Assembly (NCBI GenBank): GCA_003478935.1
Contig: QUFP01000075.1
Span: 1 to 6,973 of the forward strand
DNA from: Firmicutes bacterium AF25-13AC
Lineage (GTDB): Bacteria; Bacillota; Clostridia; Lachnospirales; Lachnospiraceae
Length of the DNA: 6,973 nucleotides
Reading direction: 5' to 3'
Position 1 is the first letter of the stretch. Each line of letters begins with the position of its first letter. The position numbers and the translations under genes were made by a program. This document shows, one piece after another, positions 1 through 5,280 of the stretch. The notes beneath the pieces are model-generated. The model was not told where the DNA came from and did not search any database. It saw nothing but the letters and a program-made list of their open reading frames with translations.

Positions 1-14
1 TACCTCATTTCTAC
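1..14 (-). CRISPR. End of a CRISPR repeat (array A, continues left of the window)
   Basis: The first 14 bases, TACCTCATTTCTAC, are identical to the right-hand end of the 37-nt repeats of the array at 4721-4978. They are followed by the same leader sequence found next to that array. This is therefore the leader-proximal repeat of a second array that lies mostly outside the window. Number of spacers and repeat conservation cannot be seen. Confidence 0.9.
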
Positions 15-26
15 AGTACCCCTTCA

Positions 27-89
27 AAAACCTAGGTTTTATGCGGTTTCCAGAACCTGTTTTTGCAGGTATTTATCAGAATATTCTGA
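27..89. promoter_or_regulatory. Three symmetric motifs near the repeat, leader A
   Basis: In order from the repeat: the 14-bp perfect palindrome AAAACCTAGGTTTT (27-40), an inverted repeat CCTG/CAGG (56-69), and the 14-bp perfect palindrome TCAGAATATTCTGA (76-89). All recur at matching offsets in leader B. Their place in the leader-proximal segment suits sites for spacer integration or for a dimeric regulator, but no binding protein can be named. Confidence 0.6.
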
Positions 90-163
90 CAACAGCTGTT
101 TTTCGTGCATGTTAACATTTTGGACATATTTAATGAGGTGTAATTACCCTCGACACTGGATTA

Positions 164-192
164 AGTATAGCACTAATTACAACCGTTGTCAT
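164..192 (-). promoter_or_regulatory. Leader A promoter
   Basis: On the minus strand ATGACA (187-192) and TATACT (164-169) are separated by exactly 17 nt. Each hexamer matches 5 of 6 positions of the sigma-70/SigA consensus. It points towards the repeat at 1-14 and is conserved base for base in leader B, so it probably makes the pre-crRNA. The predicted start lies about 140 nt from the first repeat. Confidence 0.6.
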
Positions 193-222
193 CCTATTTT
201 TTCACTCTCTTGATAAGTTGAG

Positions 223-258
223 CTGAGCAGTAACACGCTACCCTCTCGTGCTGCTCAG
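223..258. repeat. Long imperfect inverted repeat in leader A
   Basis: CTGAGCAG (223-230) pairs perfectly with CTGCTCAG (251-258). Inside it CACG (234-237) pairs with CGTG (247-250), leaving a 3-nt bulge (TAA) and a 9-nt loop. It lies upstream of the leader promoter. No T-run follows on either strand, so it does not look like an intrinsic terminator. Leader B has the same structure with a 3-nt insertion opposite the bulge. Confidence 0.55.
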
Positions 259-630
259 ACTCCTCTGCACAAAATGTATACTTTTGTTTATAGAACTTTT
301 ATAAAGTTTATGTTTTTTTGCCGGGGACAGGCACTGGATGTCCCGATTTGTGATGGTATCCTCCCATTTAGGCTTTTCCCTCTCAGGATTCCTTACAGGT
401 TTAGCACCAGCACTTCCACTAGAAGCATTGGCACTTTCTGTTGCTTCCGACTTCTGCGATTCATCGACATACTCAAGCTCATTTGCCTGTTCCCTGTCAA
501 TATTTGCTTTCTGCTCTGCTTCATCCTGCACTTTTTTGCCGGGGACAGGCACTGGAGCCTCATGAAAGTAATTTTTCAGAAAAAGACCAAATTGCTTTGA
601 GGTTTGTGAAGCAAGGCTCTTTACAATCAA
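238..630 (-). CDS. Doubtful 130-aa ORF, possibly a truncated gene
   Basis: I do not recognise this protein. It would start at TTG (628-630) with only a poor ribosome site, 33 nt after the stop of the AAA+ gene. Residues about 24-33 are encoded by element copy 2 and the region around residues 99-105 by element copy 1. The sequence between them is hydrophilic and charged (many E, K, A, S, with no membrane segment), a composition that looks coding. The last 25 or so codons lie inside CRISPR leader A, which is unlikely to be native coding sequence. The best reading is a hypothetical or decayed gene whose 3' end was replaced when the leader and element arrived. It could also be a chance ORF. Confidence 0.35.
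   Translation of the reverse strand: MIVKSLASQTSKQFGLFLKNYFHEAPVPVPGKKVQDEAEQKANIDREQANELEYVDESQKSEATESANASSGSAGAKPVRNPEREKPKWEDTITNRDIQCLSPAKKHKLYKSSINKSIHFVQRSLSSTRG
314..340 (+). repeat. Dispersed 27-bp element, copy 1
   Basis: T6 followed by GCCGGGGACAGGCACTGG and ATG. It contains a small stem TGCC/GGCA around a 7-nt loop. It marks the exact end of similarity between leaders A and B. The T-run precedes the stem on this strand, so it is not a terminator. Short hairpin repeats with a GTGCCTGTCCC-like core are often linked to IS200/REP-associated transposases, but none is present here, so that link is inference. Confidence 0.85.
532..556 (+). repeat. Dispersed element, copy 2
   Basis: Identical to copy 1 for 25 bases (T6 to CACTGGA), then diverges (GCC instead of TG). 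Read on the minus strand it lies in frame within the doubtful ORF and supplies the residues APVPVPGKK, so it has spread into possible coding sequence. Confidence 0.85.
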
Positions 631-663
631 CTATATCCGAAAAGAACCTATTCATCGCTTACG

Positions 664-2208
664 TTACAAAACCCCTTTTCTCACAAAATAATCCATTAAT
701 CGATTATTAAACACTCTCTTGATATCTCTCAATGCCGAAAGAGACGAATAATCAAAGGCATATAGTTGCTTTTTCTCATCTTCAGTTATTTCAATTTCTG
801 CGAATTCCTTAGCGTACTTAGTTTTCGCCTTTTTCAACAACAAATCCAAAAATGCTGTCTTCTCTTCCGTTGTAGGCTCCTCAAATTCACATACCAAATC
901 AAAGCGTGTCTGAAGTTCAGGAGGAATAGTTTTTTTATATTCTGATTCACTAAGAAGATTCGAAGTAAAGATAATAATATATCCATCCATGTCATACTCT
1001 CTTGCTAGGGAATCTGTGAAGCATCCTTCTTCTAACAACTCTAGAAAGAAAGAGAAAACTGGGCGATTAGTCTTTTCGAATTCATCGCAAAGCAATACAC
1101 CCACTTTACTCTTTTCAATTTTCTCACTTAATTCTCCATGATTACAGCCAACATACCCCGCCGGACTACCAATCAAGCTATTCAACGCATCTTGACTACT
1201 GTAATTCTGAAAACTGATTTTTGCTAAATAACAATTATTTTGAAGCCCATTTGCAATTAACCTTGCAACTTCAGTTTTTCCAATACCAGATACACCAAAT
1301 AAAAAAATCGAAAAAACTTTCTGCTCCTTTGCTCTGTTTAAATAGATGAAATTTTTTAGAGTATGTCGTAACCTCTTCTTGAAATAACTATGACCAATTA
1401 AATTATAATTGAACGTATCCATAAAGTTGTCAAACGAAGGACCATCTAGATCCGTAACTTTTGCGATTTTACTTTCTTCTAGCTTTTCCTCTCCTAAACC
1501 AACTAAATCGGGAATCAACTTACAAACAGGCTCCTGCCCATAAAAAAACAGTGGAAAAAATTTTAACAGTGTATCAACTTGCGTAGTTTGAACAATTACT
1601 TTAATATTCGGCAAACTATTTAAAATTTGTTCCAACAAGTATATCAATGTTTTATTATCCTCTATCGCATAAGAAACAGAAGTCAAATCCATCAACGCCA
1701 TTTCTGTCGTTTTATTAAATTGTTCAAATTCTTTTCTCAATTCTCCATTCACTCTAGAAAAAGTTGCGATAGGTATGTTGTGTTCTACCGAATACTGGAT
1801 AATATATTCCAAATCTGTAGAATTATTATATTTATAAATATTTTGCCTTGGATATAGTTTGAAGTGAGGTAATACTTCTCGTTTGGAATTCTTGTCCTCT
1901 TCTTGAAAATAACTTTTAGTGTCCGAAATTAGAAAAGGTAATAATTCAAGAGCACTTTCAGATATTATTTCTTTAGCAATGATAATGGTACCATCTGTCA
2001 TCCCTTCAAAATTAATATATACTGGTTGAATATTGCTTTTATTGGATTGCAAATAGTAAACCAAAGCCGATATGTCAATGCAAACTTTCGGGCAAGCATC
2101 TATCATTTGTTTTGTTTCGGCAAACATGAAAGTAAATACCTCTCTTTCTTTCTGAATTTTTCTCAATTCCTCAAGATTTCGATAAGTAAGCAAAGTATGT
2201 TGATCCAT
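664..2208 (-). CDS. AAA+ ATPase (ClpA/ClpB D2-like) with novel N-terminal domain
   Basis: This 514-aa protein starts at ATG 2206-2208, which has GGAG 9 nt upstream and lies 2 nt after the previous stop. A GTG five codons upstream is the alternative. The C-terminal half (about 265-510) is a single HSP100-type AAA+ module: Walker A GVSGIGKT (305-312), pore loop GYVG (351-354), Walker B VLLCDEFEK (371-379), sensor 1 TSN (415-417), arginine finger R435 in QTRFD, and sensor 2 R494. Such modules use ATP hydrolysis to remodel or unfold proteins. The first AAA module and the usual Clp N-domain are absent. Residues 1-260 are unlike any Clp domain I know. CIDISALV (43-50), acidic residues near 80-84 and IPIATFSRVNGELRK (145-159) recall a PIN nuclease fold with the late Asp changed to Asn. 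That match is tentative. The ATPase call is secure; its substrate and role are unknown. It forms an operon with the gene at 2211-3158. Confidence 0.88.
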   Translation of the reverse strand: MDQHTLLTYRNLEELRKIQKEREVFTFMFAETKQMIDACPKVCIDISALVYYLQSNKSNIQPVYINFEGMTDGTIIIAKEIISESALELLPFLISDTKSYFQEEDKNSKREVLPHFKLYPRQNIYKYNNSTDLEYIIQYSVEHNIPIATFSRVNGELRKEFEQFNKTTEMALMDLTSVSYAIEDNKTLIYLLEQILNSLPNIKVIVQTTQVDTLLKFFPLFFYGQEPVCKLIPDLVGLGEEKLEESKIAKVTDLDGPSFDNFMDTFNYNLIGHSYFKKRLRHTLKNFIYLNRAKEQKVFSIFLFGVSGIGKTEVARLIANGLQNNCYLAKISFQNYSSQDALNSLIGSPAGYVGCNHGELSEKIEKSKVGVLLCDEFEKTNRPVFSFFLELLEEGCFTDSLAREYDMDGYIIIFTSNLLSESEYKKTIPPELQTRFDLVCEFEEPTTEEKTAFLDLLLKKAKTKYAKEFAEIEITEDEKKQLYAFDYSSLSALRDIKRVFNNRLMDYFVRKGVL

Positions 2209-2210
2209 AG

Positions 2211-3158
2211 TTATTTTCTCCACAATTTACTCAACCAAATTCCAACGCGGTTCCACCAGTGAAGTTTTGGAGCAGAAATTTCTTCCAATTTAAACGCCAC
2301 ATCTTGAATTATTGCTAATGTATCAACAAAATGATACCCATTATCTTGCTTTTTTATTTCTGTGTCATGTGATACAGGTTGCGTATTGCTTTTAATTATT
2401 TTATTAACAGTCGTCTCCTGCTTTTCCTTGCGAGCACCTGCTTCTTGGAAATAGGTAAATGTATTTGATGTAATAAATTCTTCGCCTACGATACCTTTAT
2501 AAATACCAACGATAGATACATGACCAATAAGTAAATCATTGATGTTGTACTTATTCTCAAATTCCGATTGAATCTCCATAGGAATTTTGATGATAATTTC
2601 AGATACAGATTTTTTCATACTTTTATCATATGCAACTCCTCTTAAAATATAGGCATAATCTTGCAACATTGAGCTGATCAGATTATTTATTTCCATACCT
2701 TCTACCTGCATACCCTTTAATGCATCGCGTCGTAAAATAAGGAATTGCCGCAGACTTTCTTCGTTCAGTAGTTCTAATTTAACACAATCTATTTTTACAA
2801 GATCACCTTCTGTCAAATTCTTTAACTCAATCGTAGATGCGCACTGCTCAATAACCCTACGTAAAAGTATTGATTTGGTCGTTTTTACATCCAAACTTTC
2901 TACTACTTTTGAGGACGATGTAGCAGTTTCCCTCGCGTCTGCCGAGATTGATGCCTTAATTCCATCCAAAAACTGTTTTGTGCCTTGTGCTGAAATAGAT
3001 GATGTAAAACCATACTGCTCTTCAAAGCTTTTTGATCTATCGGTTTCAATTTTAGTAAGAATAACATTATTAATCATCATTGCAATTTCATATACTTTAC
3101 TAAAGTTTAGATAATAAATATTAAAATCGTATGATTTATTTTTCTCAATTATATCCAA
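2211..3158 (-). CDS. DUF6414-like protein, first gene of the AAA+ operon
   Basis: This 315-aa protein starts at TTG (3156-3158), supported by AGGAG 8 nt upstream; the first in-frame ATG is 26 codons later. The sequence has an N-terminal YYL segment (15-17), a Ser/Ala-rich polar stretch (44-85), a strand-rich GDLVKIDCVKLEL motif (118-130), and a second strand-rich part IGHVSIVGIYKG (211-222). This pattern resembles proteins labelled DUF6414, whose function I do not know; the family assignment is from memory and tentative. The C-terminus (299-315) is a short Trp-rich basic segment that could form an amphipathic helix and touch membrane or lipid. There is no signal peptide or clear transmembrane helix. 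Its stop is 2 nt before the ATPase start, so the two are probably translationally coupled and work together, for example as client or sensor plus remodelling ATPase. Confidence 0.8.
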   Translation of the reverse strand: MDIIEKNKSYDFNIYYLNFSKVYEIAMMINNVILTKIETDRSKSFEEQYGFTSSISAQGTKQFLDGIKASISADARETATSSSKVVESLDVKTTKSILLRRVIEQCASTIELKNLTEGDLVKIDCVKLELLNEESLRQFLILRRDALKGMQVEGMEINNLISSMLQDYAYILRGVAYDKSMKKSVSEIIIKIPMEIQSEFENKYNINDLLIGHVSIVGIYKGIVGEEFITSNTFTYFQEAGARKEKQETTVNKIIKSNTQPVSHDTEIKKQDNGYHFVDTLAIIQDVAFKLEEISAPKLHWWNRVGIWLSKLWRK

Positions 3159-3165
3159 TTTGATA

Positions 3166-3171
3166 TCTCCT
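3166..3171 (-). promoter_or_regulatory. Ribosome binding site deciding the TTG start
   Basis: AGGAGA on the minus strand, 7-8 nt from the TTG at 3156-3158. No comparable site lies before the next in-frame ATG at codon 27, which supports the TTG. Confidence 0.75.
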
Positions 3172-3195
3172 ATACTTTACAACTTTGGTACGCCA

Positions 3196-3265
3196 TATCA
3201 TCAGCAAATTTTAATTTGTCGATAACTTTGTTATATATCACTTAACAAAGAACTTACTGATGATA
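3196..3265 (-). promoter_or_regulatory. Nested inverted repeats (three-way junction) upstream of the operon
   Basis: The outer arms TATCATCAG (3196-3204) and CTGATGATA (3257-3265) are perfect complements of 9 bp. They enclose two further hairpins: CAAAT/ATTTG (3205-3209/3214-3218, 4-nt loop) and CTTTGTTA/TAACAAAG (3226-3233/3243-3250, 9-nt loop). As RNA on the minus strand this would fold into a three-way junction ending about 37 nt before the TTG start of the DUF6414-like gene. It could be a 5'-UTR control element or a cluster of operators. It matches no riboswitch I recognise. Confidence 0.55.
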
Positions 3266-3295
3266 ACACCCCTGATTCTATATCTGCCTAAACTG

Positions 3296-3311
3296 TTTTT
3301 TGCCGATGACA
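3296..3311 (+). repeat. Truncated, diverged element copy
   Basis: TTTTTTGCCGATGACA matches the first 16 bases of the element with two substitutions and is immediately followed by copy 3. It looks like a decayed tandem copy. Confidence 0.5.
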
Positions 3312-3338
3312 TTTTTTGCCAGGGACAGGCACTGGATG
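3312..3338 (+). repeat. Dispersed element, copy 3
   Basis: Full-length 27-bp copy with one change (GCCAGGGAC instead of GCCGGGGAC), which keeps the TGCC/GGCA stem. Confidence 0.85.
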
Positions 3339-3401
3339 TTACCCTTACTCCTGTCCACTTTACTCATCCGTTTTTTTCAGTCCTATGCTTAACACACCAC
3401 A

Positions 3402-3545
3402 TTACAACAACCCACTAAGATTCAATACTGTGGTATCAGCCCATTTAATTGGATTTTCATCTGTCAGATTCCCTTTGCTAAACGCATTATCAAGCACCAG
3501 TTTGTAAATTATCTTTTGGTGCAACATGATGTTTTGGATTTCCAC
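3402..3545 (-). pseudogene. Possible gene remnant, 47 codons
   Basis: An open frame from GTG (3543-3545) to TAA (3402-3404) reads with balanced, protein-like composition, for example NAFSKGNLTDENPIKWAD near its middle. An overlapping frame to its right (3493-3576) ends in GGNPKHHVAPKDNLQTGA and stops close to where the first looks most coding-like, so a single-base shift would join them. I recognise no family. It may equally be a chance ORF. Confidence 0.25.
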
Positions 3546-3650
3546 CTATCGAATTATATGCCCTTAGCTGGATGCACTACCTGACCCTTAGTTTCCCTTC
3601 GGGCACCGAGGATTTTTAGTCCAGACCTCTGCATTTCTTTTTTAATTCAA

Positions 3651-3671
3651 TTTTTGCCGGGGACATGCACT
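3651..3671 (+). repeat. Dispersed element, copy 4 (degenerate)
   Basis: TTTTTGCCGGGGACATGCAC: one T is missing from the run, G is changed to T in the stem, and similarity ends at CACT. It lies 17 nt beyond the stop of the DUF4145-type gene. Confidence 0.75.
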
Positions 3672-3688
3672 TTTTTCTCACATCTGCA

Positions 3689-4495
3689 TCACCCCTTTTT
3701 TATAGTTTCAGCATCTGCAACAACCATTTTTATTTTAATCTTAGCAACAATCATCTGAATAAATTGCTTAATATCGTTGACATCTCTATCAGGATGCTTA
3801 TTGATTACATGCGTCTGGTCGTTACCAAGCCATGTTGCTTTTTCTGCTAAAGTTTTAATATCTGAATCATCTGTAATATAATTTTTAATTTTTTCAGACA
3901 ACGATTTTGTATCTATTTCACTGACTTTTTCAGGGAATTTATCAACACAATAATCTCTAACTAAAAATTCCAATGCCCTACGATACGCCATTCCACAAAT
4001 CAAATTTAACCCATCATGTTCTGCATGTTCTGCACGTTCTGCTTGCTTGTACACCTCAACAAAAGATGATGACAAATCACTAATATCTTCATCAAACTCT
4101 ACATTTTCCATCTCAAATGGATAAATGCCAACAGGTTCACTTATTGCATTATCAGTGTCAAATTTTTCATCATTAAACACTAATTTCGTCTTAACTGTAT
4201 TAATCACAGTGAATAATTCATTGCAAGATGTACACCTGTAAATAGATATAACTGTACATTCTTTCTGTTCATTATCTGTAATATTATTAACCGCCCTAAT
4301 TGGCAAAATTTCAGTGGATAAAACCTTACCGCAACAAGGGCATTTATCTGGTAATAATATAGGCAATTTCTTTGAAGGTAATTGTACATTTCTTCCCATA
4401 TATTCATACAGATAAGGATTATTTGCCATTGACAGAAATGACATTGCTGCCGATGTAGCCATCGTAGTGGGATATTCCGTTCTCTTAAATTTCAT
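3689..4495 (-). CDS. Zinc-ribbon DUF4145-type protein
   Basis: This 268-aa protein starts at ATG 4493-4495 with AAAGG about 11 nt upstream. Residues 52-55 (CPCC) and 88-91 (CTSC) give two CxxC pairs 33 residues apart, a typical zinc ribbon. The C-terminal half (about 143-258) has the DUF4145 pattern: a helix with YRRALEFLVRDYC (171-183), a linker, then TWLGNDQTHV (221-230) and a closing helix. DUF4145 domains occur alone or fused to restriction and other defence or mobile-element proteins, with no settled biochemical role. The protein looks cytosolic, with no signal peptide. AER-AEH-AEH at 152-160 comes from a 9-bp tandem repeat. It stands alone between the non-coding interval and the mini CRISPR array, and its ribosome site lies in a hairpin (4506-4522). 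Confidence 0.8.
   Translation of the reverse strand: MKFKRTEYPTTMATSAAMSFLSMANNPYLYEYMGRNVQLPSKKLPILLPDKCPCCGKVLSTEILPIRAVNNITDNEQKECTVISIYRCTSCNELFTVINTVKTKLVFNDEKFDTDNAISEPVGIYPFEMENVEFDEDISDLSSSFVEVYKQAERAEHAEHDGLNLICGMAYRRALEFLVRDYCVDKFPEKVSEIDTKSLSEKIKNYITDDSDIKTLAEKATWLGNDQTHVINKHPDRDVNDIKQFIQMIVAKIKIKMVVADAETIKKG
4016..4042 (-). repeat. 9-bp tandem repeat x3 inside the DUF4145-type gene
   Basis: Three successive 9-bp units on the plus strand, ATGTTCTGC, ATGTTCTGC and ACGTTCTGC, keep the frame and encode three Ala-Glu-His/Arg units. Unit number could vary by slippage. Confidence 0.8.
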
Positions 4496-4505
4496 AATTA
4501 TAATC

Positions 4506-4522
4506 GCCTTTCTGCGAAAGGC
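4506..4522 (-). promoter_or_regulatory. Hairpin over the ribosome site of the DUF4145-type gene
   Basis: On the minus strand GCCTTT and AAAGGC form a perfect 6-bp stem around a 5-nt loop. The AAAGG of the right arm is the only plausible Shine-Dalgarno sequence for the ATG at 4495, so folding would hide it and damp translation. Confidence 0.5.
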
Positions 4523-4645
4523 ACCAATGCGTCATGAAACATGATGGCTGACTTTCGCTTTCTAATCTCTTTTCCTTCTAATATAATTTCCTTATAAGAC
4601 TGACACACTACAGAACACGTGTAGGTGAGTGGCGGGGCTGTATAG

Positions 4646-4672
4646 TTTTTTGCCGGGGACAGGCACTGGATG
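4646..4672 (+). repeat. Dispersed element, copy 5
   Basis: Perfect 27-bp copy. It lies 48 nt beyond the leader-distal repeat of the mini array, so with copy 6 it brackets the whole array-plus-leader unit in direct orientation. Confidence 0.88.
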
Positions 4673-4720
4673 CATACTACTAGGCGGCAAGACTTTACAA
4701 AATGCTTTAAGATCCGTAAG

Positions 4721-4978
4721 GTGTCAATGCCCTCTCGGGCTTATACCTCATTTCTACTTTGAAAAGATGGTAGAGATTTCTGCAAGGCAAAGTCGTGTCA
4801 ATGCCCTCTCGGGCTTATACCTCATTTCTACTCAATGAGGAAGGTTTAAGAGCAATCACATTCTCCCGTGTCAATGCCCTCTCGGGCTTATACCTCATTT
4901 CTACGCAAAGAAATTCTCACAGCCGATAGTACGGCTGTGAGGTGTCAATGCCCTCTCGGGCTTATACCTCATTTCTAC
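4721..4978 (-). CRISPR. Mini CRISPR array B: 4 repeats, 3 spacers
   Basis: Four identical 37-nt repeats lie at 4721-4757, 4795-4831, 4868-4904 and 4942-4978. Spacers are 4758-4794 (37 nt), 4832-4867 (36 nt) and 4905-4941 (37 nt). Orientation is minus because the conserved, promoter-bearing leader is on the right. Read that way, the repeat starts GTAGAAATGAGG, has a GCCC-GAGA-GGGC hairpin and ends with an 8-nt tag ATTGACAC. A hairpin followed by an 8-nt 5' handle is the pattern of Cas6-processed type I or III systems; the subtype cannot be fixed without cas genes, and none is in the window. The distal repeat is not degenerate. The leader-proximal (newest) spacer contains a perfect 10-bp inverted repeat. 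Confidence 0.97.
4916..4941. repeat. Perfect inverted repeat within spacer 3
   Basis: CTCACAGCCG (4916-4925) and CGGCTGTGAG (4932-4941) are perfect complements around a 6-nt loop, and the right arm ends exactly at the repeat border. In the transcribed direction the hairpin is followed by AATTTCTTTG, which resembles a weak intrinsic terminator. Confidence 0.9.
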
Positions 4979-5127
4979 GGTACCTCTTCAAAAACCTAGG
5001 TTTTATGCGGTTTCCAGAGCCTGTTTTTACAGGTATTTATCAGAATATTCTGACAACAGCCGTTTTTCGTGCATGTTAACAATTTGGACATATTTAATGA
5101 GGTGTACTTACCCTTGACACTGGATTT

Positions 5128-5156
5128 AGTATAGCACTAATTACAACCGTTGTCAT
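5128..5156 (-). promoter_or_regulatory. Leader B promoter
   Basis: On the minus strand ATGACA (5151-5156) and TATACT (5128-5133) are spaced 17 nt apart. The promoter is unchanged from leader A and reads into the mini array, starting about 140 nt before the first repeat. Confidence 0.6.
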
Positions 5157-5186
5157 CTTATTTTTTCACTCTCTTGATAAGTTGAG

Positions 5187-5225
5187 CTGAGCAGTAACAC
5201 GCTACCCTCTCGTGCTGCTGCTCAG
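5187..5225. repeat. Long imperfect inverted repeat in leader B
   Basis: CTGAGCAG (5187-5194) pairs with CTGCTCAG (5218-5225), and CACG (5198-5201) with CGTG (5211-5214). A CTG insertion (5215-5217) relative to leader A turns the one-sided bulge into a symmetric 3x3 internal loop. Confidence 0.55.
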
Positions 5226-5280
5226 ACTCCTCTGCACAAAATGTATACTTTTGTTTATAGAACTTTTATAAAGTTTATGT

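Larger units (their letters stand above)
15..340 (-). promoter_or_regulatory. CRISPR leader A (copy of leader B)
   Basis: This sequence abuts the partial repeat at 1-14 and aligns end to end with 4979-5307. I count ten substitutions and one 3-nt gap by hand, about 97% identity. Duplicated sequence next to same-repeat arrays is the hallmark of leaders. It holds a minus-strand promoter (164-192), three short symmetric motifs near the repeat (27-40, 56-69, 76-89), a long imperfect stem (223-258), a further short inverted repeat AACTTT-TAT-AAAGTT (294-308), and a dispersed 27-bp element at its distal end (314-340). Identity to leader B stops exactly after that element. Confidence 0.85.
3172..3688. 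other. Non-coding interval between operon and DUF4145 gene
   Basis: No intact gene is visible in these 517 bases. From right to left on the minus strand it holds element copy 4 (3651-3671), an AT-rich stretch, two short open frames (3493-3576 and 3402-3545) whose translations look coding-like but carry no recognisable domain, element copy 3 with a truncated neighbour (3296-3338), and the nested inverted repeats before the operon. The two short frames are adjacent in different phases, as in a decayed gene. I see no convincing promoter hexamers for the operon. Confidence 0.6.

Noticed and set aside
314..340. Dispersed element as an intrinsic terminator (GC stem next to a T-run)
   Set aside because: The T-run precedes the stem on the plus strand and is an A-run after the stem on the minus strand, and the stem has only 4 bp.
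2221..2223. GTG as the start of the AAA+ gene
   Set aside because: The ATG five codons later has GGAG at good spacing and sits 2 nt after the upstream stop; the GTG would overlap the upstream gene and has no such site.
3590..3630. tRNA-Leu-like fragment (minus strand, GGACTAAAAATCC then a CCCGAAGGG hairpin)
   Set aside because: No acceptor stem, D-arm or T-arm consensus (no GGTTCGA) can be found around it.
4629..4838. Plus-strand 69-codon ORF across element copy 5 and the first repeats
   Set aside because: It is made largely of element and CRISPR repeat sequence and has no ribosome binding site.
4721..4978. Plus-strand, type V (Cas12a-like) reading of the repeats, because they end in ATTTCTAC
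   Set aside because: The Cas12a repeat ends with a TCTAC-loop-GTAGA stem, absent here. The conserved leader and promoter lie on the other side, and the minus orientation gives a hairpin plus an 8-nt tag.
5114..5133. Plus-strand promoter in leader B starting with TTGACA
   Set aside because: No -10 hexamer at proper spacing, and the hexamer is TCGACA in leader A, so it is not conserved.
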